This document shows, piece after piece, positions 26,169 to 35,305 of a stretch of DNA of 64,000 nt. Location of the stretch: assembly GCF_000424625.1 (NCBI RefSeq), contig NZ_AUKG01000002.1:1-64000 (forward strand). Reading direction: 5' to 3'. The stretch is from Conexibacter woesei Iso977N. GTDB lineage: Bacteria; Actinomycetota; Thermoleophilia; Solirubrobacterales; Solirubrobacteraceae. The position numbers and the translations under genes are program-made. Under the pieces are notes generated by a model. The model did not search any database. It saw only the letters and a program-made list of their open reading frames with translations, and was not told the DNA's origin. Within the stretch, counting starts at the first letter, position 1, and each line of letters begins with the position of its first letter.

Positions 26169-27832
26169 GCCGGCGCGGCCGCGGCCGACGCCGCGAGGTA
26201 GGCCGGCCAGGAGCCGTGGTGGGTGATGTCGGGCGTGCCTTCGACGGCGGATGGCTCGACGCCGAAGCCGACGACGGTGCGGCCGTCGGCGAGCGTGACG
26301 GGGCCGAGGGTCATGGGCGGTGGGAGCTCGGCGAGGAAGGTGCCGAGGGCGGCGGGGTTCAACATCCACAACTCGCCTTCGATCGGCGCGCCGTCGGTGT
26401 CGACGCGGACGAGGCCGGGCTTCGGCGGTGTCGTCGGCAGCGCGTGGAGGCGGTAGGTGGGCGCGGTCTCGCAGACCTCGGCGAAGCGCGCGCCGCGCGA
26501 CGTCAGCTGGTGGTTGAGCGGCTGGCCGCGGCGGTGGGCGCCGACGACGAGCAGCTCGATGCCCGCGGGGGCGGAGAGTGACGTGCCGGTGAGCAGCGCG
26601 GCGACGTCCGCCGCGACGCGGTCGTGGTGGGCGGGTGCGAGGACGGTCACGCCGAACTGGCCGCCGTCGGCCTCGCCCGCCGGGACCGCGACGGCGCAGA
26701 GGTCGAAGAGGTTGCAGAAGTTGGTGTAGATCCCGAGGCGGCTGTTGGCGCCGACCGGATCGGCGGCGACCTCGGCGATCGTGGGCTGGCGCGTCGTCGT
26801 CGGCAGCAGCATCGCGTCGGCGCCGTCCAGCGACGCCAGCGCCGCCGCCCGCAGCTCCGCCACGCGCTCCATGTCCTTCAGGTACTCCGTCGCGGTGAAG
26901 CGCCCGGCCGCGGCGACGATCGCGCCGACGGTCGGGTCGACGTCGTCGCCGTGCGTCTCCACGAAGGCGCCGACCGCCGCGTGGCGCTCGGCGACCAGCG
27001 CGCCGTCGTAGAGCAGGCGCGCGGCCTCGAGGAACGGTGCAAGGCCTACATGTTGCAACACGGCGCCCGCTGCTTCCAACGTGTCGGCGGCGCGCGCGAA
27101 GGCCGCGCGGGCCTCCTCGGTGAGGTCGCCGAGCTGCTCCGGCGGCGGGACCGCGACCCGCGGCGCGGGCGGCGCGGCGAGCGGCGCGTCGGGCGGCAGC
27201 GCGTCGCCCATGATCGCGATCGCCCGCTCGGCCAGCGCCAGGTCCGGCGCGAACACCGTCACGCAGTCGAGCGTCGCGCAGGCCGGGACGACGCCGTCGG
27301 TCGGCACGACGTTCCTGGTGGCCTTGAAGCCGACGATCCCGCCGAACGCCGCGGGCACGCGCCCGGACCCGGCGGTGTCGGTCCCGACCGCGAGGTCGAC
27401 GAGGCCGAGCGCGACCGCCGCGCCCGAGCCCGACGACGACCCGCCGCTGACGTACTCCGGCCGCCGCGCGTCACGCACGGCACCGTACGGCGAGCGCGTC
27501 CCGACGAGCCCGGTCGCGAACTGGTCCAGGTTGGTCTTGCCGAGCACGATCGCGCCCGCGTCGACCAGCCGCTGGACCGCCGTCGCCGTTGTTGTCGGCA
27601 TGTAGGAGAACGCCGAGCATGCGGCGGTGGTCGGCAGGCCCGCGACGTCCACGTTGTCCTTGACCGCCACGGTCAACCCGTACAACTCGCCGCGCTCACC
27701 GTCGGGCTGCGCGTCGAGCGCCGCGGCCTCGGCCAGCAGGTCCGGCTCGCAGCGCAGCGCGATCCAGATCTCCGGCCGGTCGGCGGCCGCGATCCGCGCC
27801 AGCGCCGCCCGGACGGGCTCGGCTGCGCTCAC
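26165..27832 (-). CDS. atzF: Allophanate hydrolase
   Basis: 555 aa. It hydrolyses allophanate, the product of urea carboxylase, to two ammonia and two carbon dioxide. The amidase-signature domain carries the catalytic Lys (VAVKDNVDVAG), the cis-Ser and nucleophile in GGSSSGSGAAVALG and DTAGSGRVPAAFGG. The C-terminal part after about residue 440 (ELLVVGAHRRGQPLNHQL) is the extra domain found in DUR2/AtzF enzymes. Start GTG overlaps the urea carboxylase stop (GTGA), so the two steps are translated together. It ends the operon and meets the convergent TetR gene. Confidence 0.95.
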   Translation of the reverse strand: MSAAEPVRAALARIAAADRPEIWIALRCEPDLLAEAAALDAQPDGERGELYGLTVAVKDNVDVAGLPTTAACSAFSYMPTTTATAVQRLVDAGAIVLGKTNLDQFATGLVGTRSPYGAVRDARRPEYVSGGSSSGSGAAVALGLVDLAVGTDTAGSGRVPAAFGGIVGFKATRNVVPTDGVVPACATLDCVTVFAPDLALAERAIAIMGDALPPDAPLAAPPAPRVAVPPPEQLGDLTEEARAAFARAADTLEAAGAVLQHVGLAPFLEAARLLYDGALVAERHAAVGAFVETHGDDVDPTVGAIVAAAGRFTATEYLKDMERVAELRAAALASLDGADAMLLPTTTRQPTIAEVAADPVGANSRLGIYTNFCNLFDLCAVAVPAGEADGGQFGVTVLAPAHHDRVAADVAALLTGTSLSAPAGIELLVVGAHRRGQPLNHQLTSRGARFAEVCETAPTYRLHALPTTPPKPGLVRVDTDGAPIEGELWMLNPAALGTFLAELPPPMTLGPVTLADGRTVVGFGVEPSAVEGTPDITHHGSWPAYLAASAAAAPA

Positions 27833-30800
27833 GCCGGCACCTTCGCGCCGAGGACGACGAGCGCGCTGCCCGCGTCGACCTGGGTCCCGGCCGTGACGAG
27901 GACGTCCAGCACTTCGCCGTCGGAGGGTGCGTCGATCGCGGTCTCGGTCTTCATGGCTTCCAGGGTCAGCAGGCGGTCGCCGGCCCGCACAGCATCGCCG
28001 ATCTCGACGTCGACCTTCCAGACCGCCGCGCTCAGCGGCGCCTCGACGAGCGTCGCGCCGTCCGGGATCTCGATCGCATCGACGACTCCGGCGGCGCCCG
28101 GCGCGACAGGCTCCGGCCGCGCGTCGAACTCGCCCGCCGCCGCCCACGCCGCGCGCTCGTGGTTGAACGCCGCGGTCTGCCGGGCGCGGAACGCGGCGAT
28201 CGCGTCGCGCTCGCGGTCCAGGAAGTCCAGGTGGGCGCCGAGCGAGAACGTGCCCTCGTCGATCTGGAGGTCCAGCCGCCCGGCCGCCATGTCGGCGCGC
28301 AGGTCGAGCAGCTCGTCGGCGCCGACCGGGTGCCAGACGATCCGGTCGAAGAAGCGCAGCAGGTACGGATGGCCCTCGGCGAACGGCCGGAAGCGCGACC
28401 ACACCTGCACGGTCCGGCCGACGAACTGGTAGCCGCCCGGCCCCTCCATCCCGTAGATGCACAGGTAGGCGCCGCCGATGCCGACGGCGTTCTCCGGCGT
28501 CCACGTGCGCGCCGGGTTGTACTTGGTGGTGACGAGCCGGTGGCGCGGGTCCAGCGGCGTCGCGACCGGCGCGCCGAGGTAGACGTCGCCGAGCCCGAGG
28601 ACGAGGTACTCGGCGCCGAAGACGGTCTCGCGCACCTCGTCGACCGACCCAAGGCCATTGACTCGCCGGATGAACTCGATGTTCCACGGGCACCACGGCG
28701 CGTCGGCGCGGACGCCGGCCATGTAGCGCTCGGTCGCGTCGCGCGTCGCCGGGTCGTCCCAGGAGAGCGGGAGGTGGACGGTGCGGCTCGGGACCACAAG
28801 GTCGCGCGTCGCCGGGAGCTCGTCTTCGACTTCCTGGGCGAGTTGTAGGACATGGTGGACCGGCAGGACGTCCGGATCCACATGCACCTGCAGCGAGCGG
28901 ATGCCGGGCGTGAGGTCGACAACGCCCTTGAGCCCCTCCGCCTCGATCCGCTCGGCGAGCGCGTGGACGCGCATGCGCAGGCCGAGGTCCAGCGTCATCG
29001 GCCCGTACTCGATCAGCAGGTTGTCGTCGCCGGAACGGCGGTACGTGACGGCGGGCGCGGCGTCGCCGAGGGCCGCGCGGCGGCCGAGGACGCCGTGGTC
29101 GGCGGGCTGCGGCGTGCGGGACGGCAGCGGGCGCGCGGGGGTGGCGCGGAGGTCCGAGGCCTCGGTCTCGGAGAGCGGGACGAAGCGCACCGTGTCGCCG
29201 GGGCGCAGCTGGCCGAGCTTCCAGCGCTCGGCGGTCACGACGGTGGCGGGGCAGACGAAGCCGCCGAGCGACGGGCCGTCCGGGCCGAGCAGGATCGGCA
29301 CGTCGCCGGTGAAGTCGACCGCGCCGACCGAGTACGGCGTGTCGTGGATGTTCGACGGGTGCAGCCCGGCCTCGCCGCCGTCCTCGCGCGCCCACGCCGG
29401 CCGCGGCCCGACGAGCCGGACGCCGGTCCGCGCCGAGTTGAAGTGGACCTCCCACGCCGTCGCGTAGAACATCGCGACGTCGTCCTCGGTGAAGAACTCC
29501 GGCGCCGCGTGCGGACCCTCGGTGACGCCGATCCGCCAGGAGTGGGTGAGGGCCGGCGCCTCGATCTGAGGATCCAAGTCGTCTGGCCCCCGATATGTGG
29601 GGGTGAGACGACTTGGATGGGCGAGGACGTCGCCCGGGCGCAGCGCGCGGCCGCCGTGGCCGCCGAACTGGCCGAGGGTGAAGGTCGACGCGGAGCCCAG
29701 GAACGACGGGACGTCGAGGCCGCCCGCGATCAGCACGTACATGCGGAGGCCGTGGCCGTCGGTGGTGCCGACGTCGAGGGTGGCGCCCGCCGGGACGGCG
29801 ATCGGCGTGTAGCGCTCAACCGGCGCGCCGTCGAGCGTCACGGGCGCGTCGGCGCCGGTGATGCAGACGGTGGCGGGCGCGCTGAAGCGCAGCGCCGGCC
29901 CGGTCAGCGTGCACTCCAGGCCGGGCGCGCCCTCGGGGTTGCCGAGCACGCGGTTGCCGAGCCGGAACGAGCGGTCGTCCATCGGGCCCGACGGCGGCAC
30001 GCCGACCTGCCAGAGGCCGGTGCGGCCCGGCCAGTCCTGCACGGTCGTCATCGTCCCGGCCCGGACGACCTCGATGCGCGGCTCGTCGTCGGCGATCGTC
30101 GCGAGCGTGGAGGTCGAGTGCTCCGCCGCCCGGACGCGCTCGTCGGCGACGGCTGCGCGCAACAACCCCAAGTTGGTCCGGATGCCGTCGATGCGCGTCT
30201 CGGCGAGGCCCGCAGCGAGCGCGTCGAGCGCCTCGGCGCGGGTCGCGCCCGTGGCGATCAGCTTCGCCAGCAGCGGGTCGTAGGCGGTTGAGACCTCGGT
30301 CCCGGCCGCGACCCACCCGTCCACGCGCAGGCCGGACGGGAACGTGACGCCGGTGATGAGCCCCGCGCTCGGCCGGTGGTCGAAGGCCGGGTCCTCGGCG
30401 TAGACGCGCGCCTCGACGGCGTGCCCCGCGCCCGCGCCGAGCGGCTCGCCGAGCATCGACCGGTCGCCCTGCGCGAGGCGCAGCATCCAGGACACCAAGT
30501 CGACGCCTACAACTTCCTCGGTCACCGGGTGCTCGACCTGCAACCGCGCGTTGACCTCCAGGAACGACGCCTCCTCGCGCGCCGGGTCGTAGATGAACTC
30601 GACGGTCCCGGCGCTCCGGTACGACGCGGCGGCGCACAGCGCGGTCGCCGCGGTGTGCAGCTGCGTGCGCACGCGCTCCGGCAGCGCGGGCGCCGGCGCC
30701 TCCTCCAGCACCTTCTGATGGCGCCGCTGCAGCGAGCAGTCGCGGTCGCCCAACACAACAACATTGCCTTGACCGTCCCCGAAGACCTGCACCTCGACGT

Positions 30801-31422
30801 GCCGCGCGTCGGCCACGTAGCGCTCCAGGAACACGCCGCCCGCGCCGAACGACGCGTCCGCCAGCCGCTGCACGCGGCCGAACGCCTCGGCCAGCTCGGG
30901 CGCCGAGAAGCACGGCGCCATGCCGATCCCGCCGCCGCCCGCCGACGCCTTGACCATCACCGGGTAGCCGATCTCGGTCGCCGCCTCCAGGGCCTCGCCG
31001 ACGTCACGCAGCAGCCCCGTGCCCGCGATCATCGGGACGCCCGCCGCGCGCGCCGCGTCGCGCGCCCGGTCCTTGGCGCCGAACAGCTCCAGCTGCGCCG
31101 GCGTCGGCCCGGCGAACGCCAGGCCCGCCGCCTCGACCGCCTGCGCGAACGCCGCGTCCTCGCTCAGCAGCCCGTAGCCGGGGTGGATCGCGCCCGCGCC
31201 GGTGGCGCGCGCCGCCTCCAGGATCCGGTCGACGCGCAGGTAGGACTCGCGCGCGGGGGCCGGCCCGATCCACACCGCCTCGTCGGCCAGCGCGACGTGC
31301 GGCGCGCCGCGGTCGGCGTCGGAGAACACCGCGACCGTCTTCAACCCCAACAACTGCGCGGACCGCAGGATCCGCACCGCGATCTCCCCGCGGTTGGCGA
31401 CCAGCAGCTTCTCCCAGCTCAC
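27829..31422 (-). CDS. Urea carboxylase
   Basis: 1197 aa biotin enzyme that carboxylates urea to allophanate with ATP and bicarbonate. Order: biotin carboxylase (1-450; LLVANRGEIAVRIL, the Gly-rich KASAGGGGIGM, EVNARLQVEHPVTEE), a KipA-like carboxyltransferase half (VVRAGTMTTVQDWPGRTG), a KipI-like half (TYRRSGDDNLLIEYG), then a C-terminal biotinyl domain with target lysine in LEAMKTE. About 1,200 residues is the normal size. GTG start overlaps the preceding gene. Odd feature: a 47-bp palindrome at 29572-29618 sits in frame in the linker after HPSRL. The allophanate hydrolase is a separate protein here, unlike fused yeast urea amidolyase. Confidence 0.96.
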   Translation of the reverse strand: MSWEKLLVANRGEIAVRILRSAQLLGLKTVAVFSDADRGAPHVALADEAVWIGPAPARESYLRVDRILEAARATGAGAIHPGYGLLSEDAAFAQAVEAAGLAFAGPTPAQLELFGAKDRARDAARAAGVPMIAGTGLLRDVGEALEAATEIGYPVMVKASAGGGGIGMAPCFSAPELAEAFGRVQRLADASFGAGGVFLERYVADARHVEVQVFGDGQGNVVVLGDRDCSLQRRHQKVLEEAPAPALPERVRTQLHTAATALCAAASYRSAGTVEFIYDPAREEASFLEVNARLQVEHPVTEEVVGVDLVSWMLRLAQGDRSMLGEPLGAGAGHAVEARVYAEDPAFDHRPSAGLITGVTFPSGLRVDGWVAAGTEVSTAYDPLLAKLIATGATRAEALDALAAGLAETRIDGIRTNLGLLRAAVADERVRAAEHSTSTLATIADDEPRIEVVRAGTMTTVQDWPGRTGLWQVGVPPSGPMDDRSFRLGNRVLGNPEGAPGLECTLTGPALRFSAPATVCITGADAPVTLDGAPVERYTPIAVPAGATLDVGTTDGHGLRMYVLIAGGLDVPSFLGSASTFTLGQFGGHGGRALRPGDVLAHPSRLTPTYRGPDDLDPQIEAPALTHSWRIGVTEGPHAAPEFFTEDDVAMFYATAWEVHFNSARTGVRLVGPRPAWAREDGGEAGLHPSNIHDTPYSVGAVDFTGDVPILLGPDGPSLGGFVCPATVVTAERWKLGQLRPGDTVRFVPLSETEASDLRATPARPLPSRTPQPADHGVLGRRAALGDAAPAVTYRRSGDDNLLIEYGPMTLDLGLRMRVHALAERIEAEGLKGVVDLTPGIRSLQVHVDPDVLPVHHVLQLAQEVEDELPATRDLVVPSRTVHLPLSWDDPATRDATERYMAGVRADAPWCPWNIEFIRRVNGLGSVDEVRETVFGAEYLVLGLGDVYLGAPVATPLDPRHRLVTTKYNPARTWTPENAVGIGGAYLCIYGMEGPGGYQFVGRTVQVWSRFRPFAEGHPYLLRFFDRIVWHPVGADELLDLRADMAAGRLDLQIDEGTFSLGAHLDFLDRERDAIAAFRARQTAAFNHERAAWAAAGEFDARPEPVAPGAAGVVDAIEIPDGATLVEAPLSAAVWKVDVEIGDAVRAGDRLLTLEAMKTETAIDAPSDGEVLDVLVTAGTQVDAGSALVVLGAKVPA
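29572..29618 (-). repeat. In-frame palindromic element inside urea carboxylase gene
   Basis: Perfect 13-bp arms (atccaagtcgtct / agacgacttggat) enclose a second 5-bp stem of C/G around a 7-nt loop, giving a long hairpin. It is translated as SRLTPTYRGPDDLD in a linker of the carboxyltransferase region where family members need no fixed sequence. Absence of a T-run and continued open frame argue against a terminator. It looks like a mobile palindromic element that landed in a tolerant coding site. Confidence 0.8.
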
Positions 31423-32048
31423 CGGGTGACCACCATCCGGACCGGCGTCGGGTCGAAGCCGTTGCACGGGTTGTTGACCTGCGGGCAGTTCGACACCAAC
31501 ACCAGCGTGTCGACCTCCGCCCGCAGGCTCAACGACAACCCCGGCGCGGAGAGCCCGTCCACGATCCCCAGCGTCCCGTCGGGCTCGACGGGCACGTTCA
31601 TGTACCAGTTGATGTTCGACACGAGGTCGCGCTTGCCCAGGCCCCACTTCGCGCCCTCGCGCAGGAAGTTCTCCACGCACGCGTGCTGGTGGCGTGTGTG
31701 GTGGCCGTAGCGCAACGTGTTGGACTCCTTCGAGCAGGCGCCGCCGATCGTGTCGTGGCGGCCGACGTCGTCGGCGACGACGGTCATCAGCGCGCGACCC
31801 TCGCAGGAGCGCAGGACGCTGCCGGTCGTCAGGAAGATCGACCCCTGCGCCGCGATCGTGTCCGCCGCGCTGTAGCGCTCGCTCGTGTCGTGCGCGTGGT
31901 AGAGCAGGCAGTCGACGGCCTGGTTGCCGCCGAGGTCGATGATCGTCAGGACGTCGCCCGCCGCGACGACGGCCGACCAGGGCGCGCGGGCGGGGACGAC
32001 GTCGTCGGTGACGATCGCGCCGTCCAGCGACGGGCTGGTGGTGGCCAT
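31419..32048 (-). CDS. Urea carboxylase-associated protein (DUF1989), shorter
   Basis: 209 aa, DUF1989 family. These proteins accompany urea carboxylase in many bacteria; their role is unsettled, with work on related systems pointing to guanidine or carboxyguanidine handling. Visible motifs are LGGNQAVDCLLYHAHDTSERY, SCEGRALMTVV, the Cys/His-rich GGACSKESNTLRYGHHTRHQ and the C-terminal NCPQVNNPCNGFDPTPVR, offering possible metal ligands. It pairs with the longer paralogue encoded 1 bp upstream, and its stop overlaps the carboxylase GTG. Confidence 0.92.
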   Translation of the reverse strand: MATTSPSLDGAIVTDDVVPARAPWSAVVAAGDVLTIIDLGGNQAVDCLLYHAHDTSERYSAADTIAAQGSIFLTTGSVLRSCEGRALMTVVADDVGRHDTIGGACSKESNTLRYGHHTRHQHACVENFLREGAKWGLGKRDLVSNINWYMNVPVEPDGTLGIVDGLSAPGLSLSLRAEVDTLVLVSNCPQVNNPCNGFDPTPVRMVVTR

Positions 32049-32049
32049 C

Positions 32050-32880
32050 TCAGATCCCCCGCGCCGTGGCGTAGTCGTAGGTGTTGAGGTAGGCGCGCTC
32101 GCCCTCGGGGCTCGCGCTCCAGAGCGGGTCGTCCGGCGCGGTCGGCGCGCCGCGCCAGGCGAGCACCTCCAGCGCGCTGCAGGTGTACTCGGCGCGCGGG
32201 TCGAGCGGGTGCGGGACGTTGGCGATCAGCACGACCAGCGGCAGCTCCGCGCGCAGCGTCACGCTGGCGCCCGGACCCGCGCTGCCGGCGAAGGCCAGCG
32301 CGCCGTCGTCGCCGACCCGTGCCCCTTGGAAGAACGACAGCGACGGCGGCACGTCGCGCGGGCCGAGCCCGTGCTTCAAGGCCCCCAACAACAGCAGCTC
32401 GCGCCCGGCGGGCGACGGGCCCTGCGCCGCGCCGTCGCCGTAGCGCGCCTCGTTGGCGGCACGCGAGGAGGTCCCGCACAGCGCGTCGTGGTGCCCGGAG
32501 GAGTCCGACACCACCGTGGCGAGGACACGACCGGCATCGCTCAGCAGCGGGTGCCCCGCCGAGAGGTAGGCCTGCCACGGGACCTTGACGGTGTCGGCGA
32601 CGTTCAGCCGCTCCCACGGCTGGTCGGCGTTGAAGAGCAGGACGTGGGCGCACGCGTCGCCCGCGAGGTCGGTCAGCCGCAGCGTCGTCCCGCGGGCCAC
32701 GGCCTTGTTGGTGTAGTTGCCGCCCGCGACGACCTCGGCCCAGGTCATGTCGCGTGCGTCGACGCCCTCCGGGACCGCGGGCCACGCCGACGCCGGCAGC
32801 GTCGGCATGGCCTCCACGACCGTCCCGCCCTGCGCCCGGGCGTGGTCCCGGGCGCCGTGGGTGGTGCTCGTCCCGCTCAC
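32050..32880 (-). CDS. Urea carboxylase-associated protein (DUF1989), longer
   Basis: 276 aa from a GTG at 32880 that overlaps the permease stop; a tail of about 29 residues with His/Arg precedes MPTLPASAWPAVPEG, so an ATG at 32808 is an alternative start. It shares the DUF1989 fold with the next gene: GGNYTNKAVARGTTLRLTDL, LFNADQPWERLNVADTVKV, SSGHHDALCGTSS and the C-terminal NVPHPLDPRAEYTCS. The two paralogues probably form a complex. In related operons this pair, rather than urease, marks the carboxylase as acting on guanidine-derived carboxyguanidine. Confidence 0.9.
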   Translation of the reverse strand: MSGTSTTHGARDHARAQGGTVVEAMPTLPASAWPAVPEGVDARDMTWAEVVAGGNYTNKAVARGTTLRLTDLAGDACAHVLLFNADQPWERLNVADTVKVPWQAYLSAGHPLLSDAGRVLATVVSDSSGHHDALCGTSSRAANEARYGDGAAQGPSPAGRELLLLGALKHGLGPRDVPPSLSFFQGARVGDDGALAFAGSAGPGASVTLRAELPLVVLIANVPHPLDPRAEYTCSALEVLAWRGAPTAPDDPLWSASPEGERAYLNTYDYATARGI

Positions 32881-34388
32881 GCGACCGCCGCCTCCGGCGC
32901 GGCGGCCGGCGCCGCGGCGTCCTCGGTCAGCTCGCGGCGGTGCAGCGCGTAGGCGAACAACCCCACCAACAACGAGCCGCCGACGAACAGCAGCGAGAAG
33001 TACTGCAGGTACCAGTGCCCGCCCGCGGGGTCGTAGACCGACGCGCGCGGCCACGCGAGGTTGACCATCTGCAGCGCGCCGTAGGCGACCGCGACCAGGT
33101 TCACCAACAACCCCCAGCGGCCGAGCGAGAAGTGCCCCGGCTGCGGCACCCACGTCCCGCGCAGGCGCTGGACGAGCATCGGGACCGTCACCATCAGGTA
33201 GGCGCCGTAGAGCATCACGATGCACACGGAGGTCAGGGCGGTGAACAGCGACGCCTCGCCGACGTTGACCACCAGGATCGCGGCGGCGAGCAGGCCGACG
33301 ACGACGGCGGGGAGGATCGGCGTCCCGGTGACCGGCGACACGCGGCCGAGCAGGCCATGGCCCGGCAGGACGCGATCGCGCGACATCGAGAACATCATCC
33401 GCGTCGCCGCGGTCTGGATCGCCAGCGTGCAGACGCAGATCGCGATCGTCACGTCGGCGAGGAAGACCTTGCCGACCGTGTTGCCCAGCGACGAGGTCAG
33501 CACGTAGGGCAGGCCCTCGGTCGCGAGCTTGCCGTCGGTCAGCGACGGCGCGGCCAGGATCGCGGCGAGCAGCAGCAGCCCGCCGCCGACGCCCGATGCG
33601 GTCAGCGCGCGCAGGATCGCCCGCGGCGCGGTCCTGCGCGGGTCCTTGGTCTCCTCGCTCAGCTCGCCCGCCGAGTCGAAGCCGACCATCACGTAGGCCG
33701 CCATCAAGGACGAGATGATGAACGCCGAGAAGTAGCCGCCCGGCGCCGCACCGGTCTGGTGCAGCACCGCGCTCGGGCCGCGCTCGGCGTGGGTGAACAG
33801 CAGGAGCACCAGCGCGACGACGCCGATCAGCTCGCAGGTGACGCCGATGACGTTGATCCGCGACATCAGCTGCACGCCGATCGCGTTGATGATGGTGGTG
33901 AACGTGATCAGGATCACGCCGAGCAGGACCGCGTTGGTCGCGCCGTCGCTCGACGCCAGCGACGGGTCGGAGCCGACGAGCTGGAAGCTCGACCACAGCG
34001 TCGGGAGCACGACCTGCAGCGCGATCGCGGCGGCCGACACCGTGACGATCTGCGCGATCAGCATCGTCCACCCGGCGAACCAGCCGATCGTCGGCGTCGA
34101 GAGGCGCCGCGACCACTGGTAGATGCAGCCCGAGATGGGGTACTTGGCGGCGAGCTCCATGAAGCAGAAGGCCACCATCAACTGGCCCGCGAAGACGATC
34201 GGCCACGTCCAGAAGAACGCCGCGCCGCCGAACGAGAAGCCGAAGAAGAACAGCTGGAAGACGGTCGTCAGGATCGAGACGAACGAGAAGCCGGCGGCGA
34301 AGGAGGCGTAGCTCCCGAGCTTCCGGTGCAACTGCTGCGGATACCCGAAGCCGGCGAGGTCTTCGGCGTCGGCGGCGTGATTGCTCAT
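32877..34388 (-). CDS. APC-superfamily permease of the urea carboxylase operon
   Basis: 503 aa from the ATG at 34388 (in-frame ATGs at 34400 and 34424 are alternatives). Twelve to fourteen transmembrane helices are seen, with the N-terminal FSFVSILTTVFQLFFFGF and ELAAKYPISGCIYQWSRRL of the amino-acid/polyamine/choline family, and GFDSAGELSEETKDPRRTAPR. A permease of this subgroup regularly travels with urea carboxylase and DUF1989 genes; its cargo is probably urea, guanidine or a related compound. It is the first structural gene of the operon, with an operator-like site covering its start codon. Confidence 0.9.
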   Translation of the reverse strand: MSNHAADAEDLAGFGYPQQLHRKLGSYASFAAGFSFVSILTTVFQLFFFGFSFGGAAFFWTWPIVFAGQLMVAFCFMELAAKYPISGCIYQWSRRLSTPTIGWFAGWTMLIAQIVTVSAAAIALQVVLPTLWSSFQLVGSDPSLASSDGATNAVLLGVILITFTTIINAIGVQLMSRINVIGVTCELIGVVALVLLLFTHAERGPSAVLHQTGAAPGGYFSAFIISSLMAAYVMVGFDSAGELSEETKDPRRTAPRAILRALTASGVGGGLLLLAAILAAPSLTDGKLATEGLPYVLTSSLGNTVGKVFLADVTIAICVCTLAIQTAATRMMFSMSRDRVLPGHGLLGRVSPVTGTPILPAVVVGLLAAAILVVNVGEASLFTALTSVCIVMLYGAYLMVTVPMLVQRLRGTWVPQPGHFSLGRWGLLVNLVAVAYGALQMVNLAWPRASVYDPAGGHWYLQYFSLLFVGGSLLVGLFAYALHRRELTEDAAAPAAAPEAAVA

Positions 34389-34400
34389 AGGTACGACCAT
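34387..34400. promoter_or_regulatory. Operator-like site over the permease start
   Basis: ATAGGTACGACCAT overlaps the start codon of the permease gene and matches closely ATAGTACGACCTAT at 35230-35243 before the GntR gene. Two such sites at the two promoters of one operon point to binding by the GntR protein. Confidence 0.6.
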
Positions 34401-34485
34401 TGCGGACGAGAGCGTCCGTGCCATTGGTCACCCGGTCGAAAGCGCGTTGTCCACGCGGTCGAAGTGGCCGCAAACGCGGCGGTTC

Positions 34486-35223
34486 TCAGAGGTCGCGGCG
34501 GACCAGCGAGAAGCGCACGAGCGAGTCGTCGACCGCGATCCGCGAGAACGCGATGCGGTCGTGGTCGCGGGTGAAGAGGGTCTCGTGCAGCTCGATGTAG
34601 GCGTGGCCGGGCGCGACGTCGAGCTCGTGCGGCACGCGCCTGGTCGCCACGCGCGGGACGATCTCGGCGCGGACGTGGTCGACGGTCCCGACGCCGTTGG
34701 CCACCAGGAACTCGAACGTCGAGTCGGCGTCGGAGATCGCCCCGAGGCCGGCCGGCAGGCGGTCGAGCGCGACGGTGTCGGCGATGTGGATGACCGGCGC
34801 GCCGCCCGCGCGCAGCAGGCGCTCGACGATCAGGCACGGGGTCCCGGGCTCCAGCCCGAGCGCCTCGGCGGCGTCCTGGTCGGCGGGCTGGGCGCGGTGG
34901 ACCTGCGGGTCGACCGACGGGACGTGGCCCGCCTGCTCGATCAGCGCGCGGAACGACACGAGCCGGTTGAGGCCCATCGTCGAGCGCAGCACGTGGCGGT
35001 TGACGACCGTCCCGTGACGGCGGCGGCGCGAGATGATCCCGTCGTCGGCCAGCGACTGCAGCGCGGCCCGGACCGTCGTGCGCGACACGCCGAGCATCAC
35101 CGCCAGCTCGGCCTCCGGCGGCAGCCGGTCGTCCGGGAACCGGTCGCCGTGGATCGCCCGCAGCAGCTCGTCTCGCACCCGCCCGCTCAGCGAGCGGGTG
35201 TCGAGACGGCCGAGGGCTTCCAT
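34486..35223 (-). CDS. GntR/HutC-type regulator of the urea operon
   Basis: 245 aa. Residues 1-75 are a GntR winged helix (SGRVRDELLRAIHGDRFPDD, then LAVMLGVSRTTVRAALQSLA). Residues 90-240 are a UTRA effector domain, with ALGLEPGTPCLIVERLLRA and ELDVAPGHAYIELHETLFTR. It lies 97 bp upstream of the permease gene on the same strand and likely controls the operon in response to a nitrogen compound. TACTAT is 6 nt before the ATG, so the transcript is leaderless, and the palindrome at 35226-35247 covers that box, implying autoregulation. Confidence 0.93.
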   Translation of the reverse strand: MEALGRLDTRSLSGRVRDELLRAIHGDRFPDDRLPPEAELAVMLGVSRTTVRAALQSLADDGIISRRRRHGTVVNRHVLRSTMGLNRLVSFRALIEQAGHVPSVDPQVHRAQPADQDAAEALGLEPGTPCLIVERLLRAGGAPVIHIADTVALDRLPAGLGAISDADSTFEFLVANGVGTVDHVRAEIVPRVATRRVPHELDVAPGHAYIELHETLFTRDHDRIAFSRIAVDDSLVRFSLVRRDL

Positions 35224-35225
35224 AC

Positions 35226-35247
35226 GGCGATAGTACGACCTATCGCC
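35226..35247. promoter_or_regulatory. GntR operator overlapping its own -10 box
   Basis: Perfect 8-bp inverted repeat ggcgatag-tacgac-ctatcgcc starts 3 bp beyond the start codon and includes the TACTAT -10 hexamer read toward gntR. Its core recurs at 34387-34400. Confidence 0.7.
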
Positions 35248-35293
35248 GACGGGGCGTTGCTCCTGCAATCCGTTCGAGGGCTCGGGGACGGGG

Positions 35294-35299
35294 TAGGTT
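35294..35299 (+). promoter_or_regulatory. -10 box for beta-propeller gene
   Basis: TAGGTT lies exactly 6 nt before the ATG at 35306, the leaderless arrangement. Confidence 0.5.
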
Positions 35300-35305
35300 C
35301 AAGAC

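Noticed and set aside
29572-29618. Rho-independent terminator in the urea carboxylase gene
   Set aside because: No T-run follows, it is mid-gene, and the frame continues through it into the conserved KipI-like and biotinyl domains.
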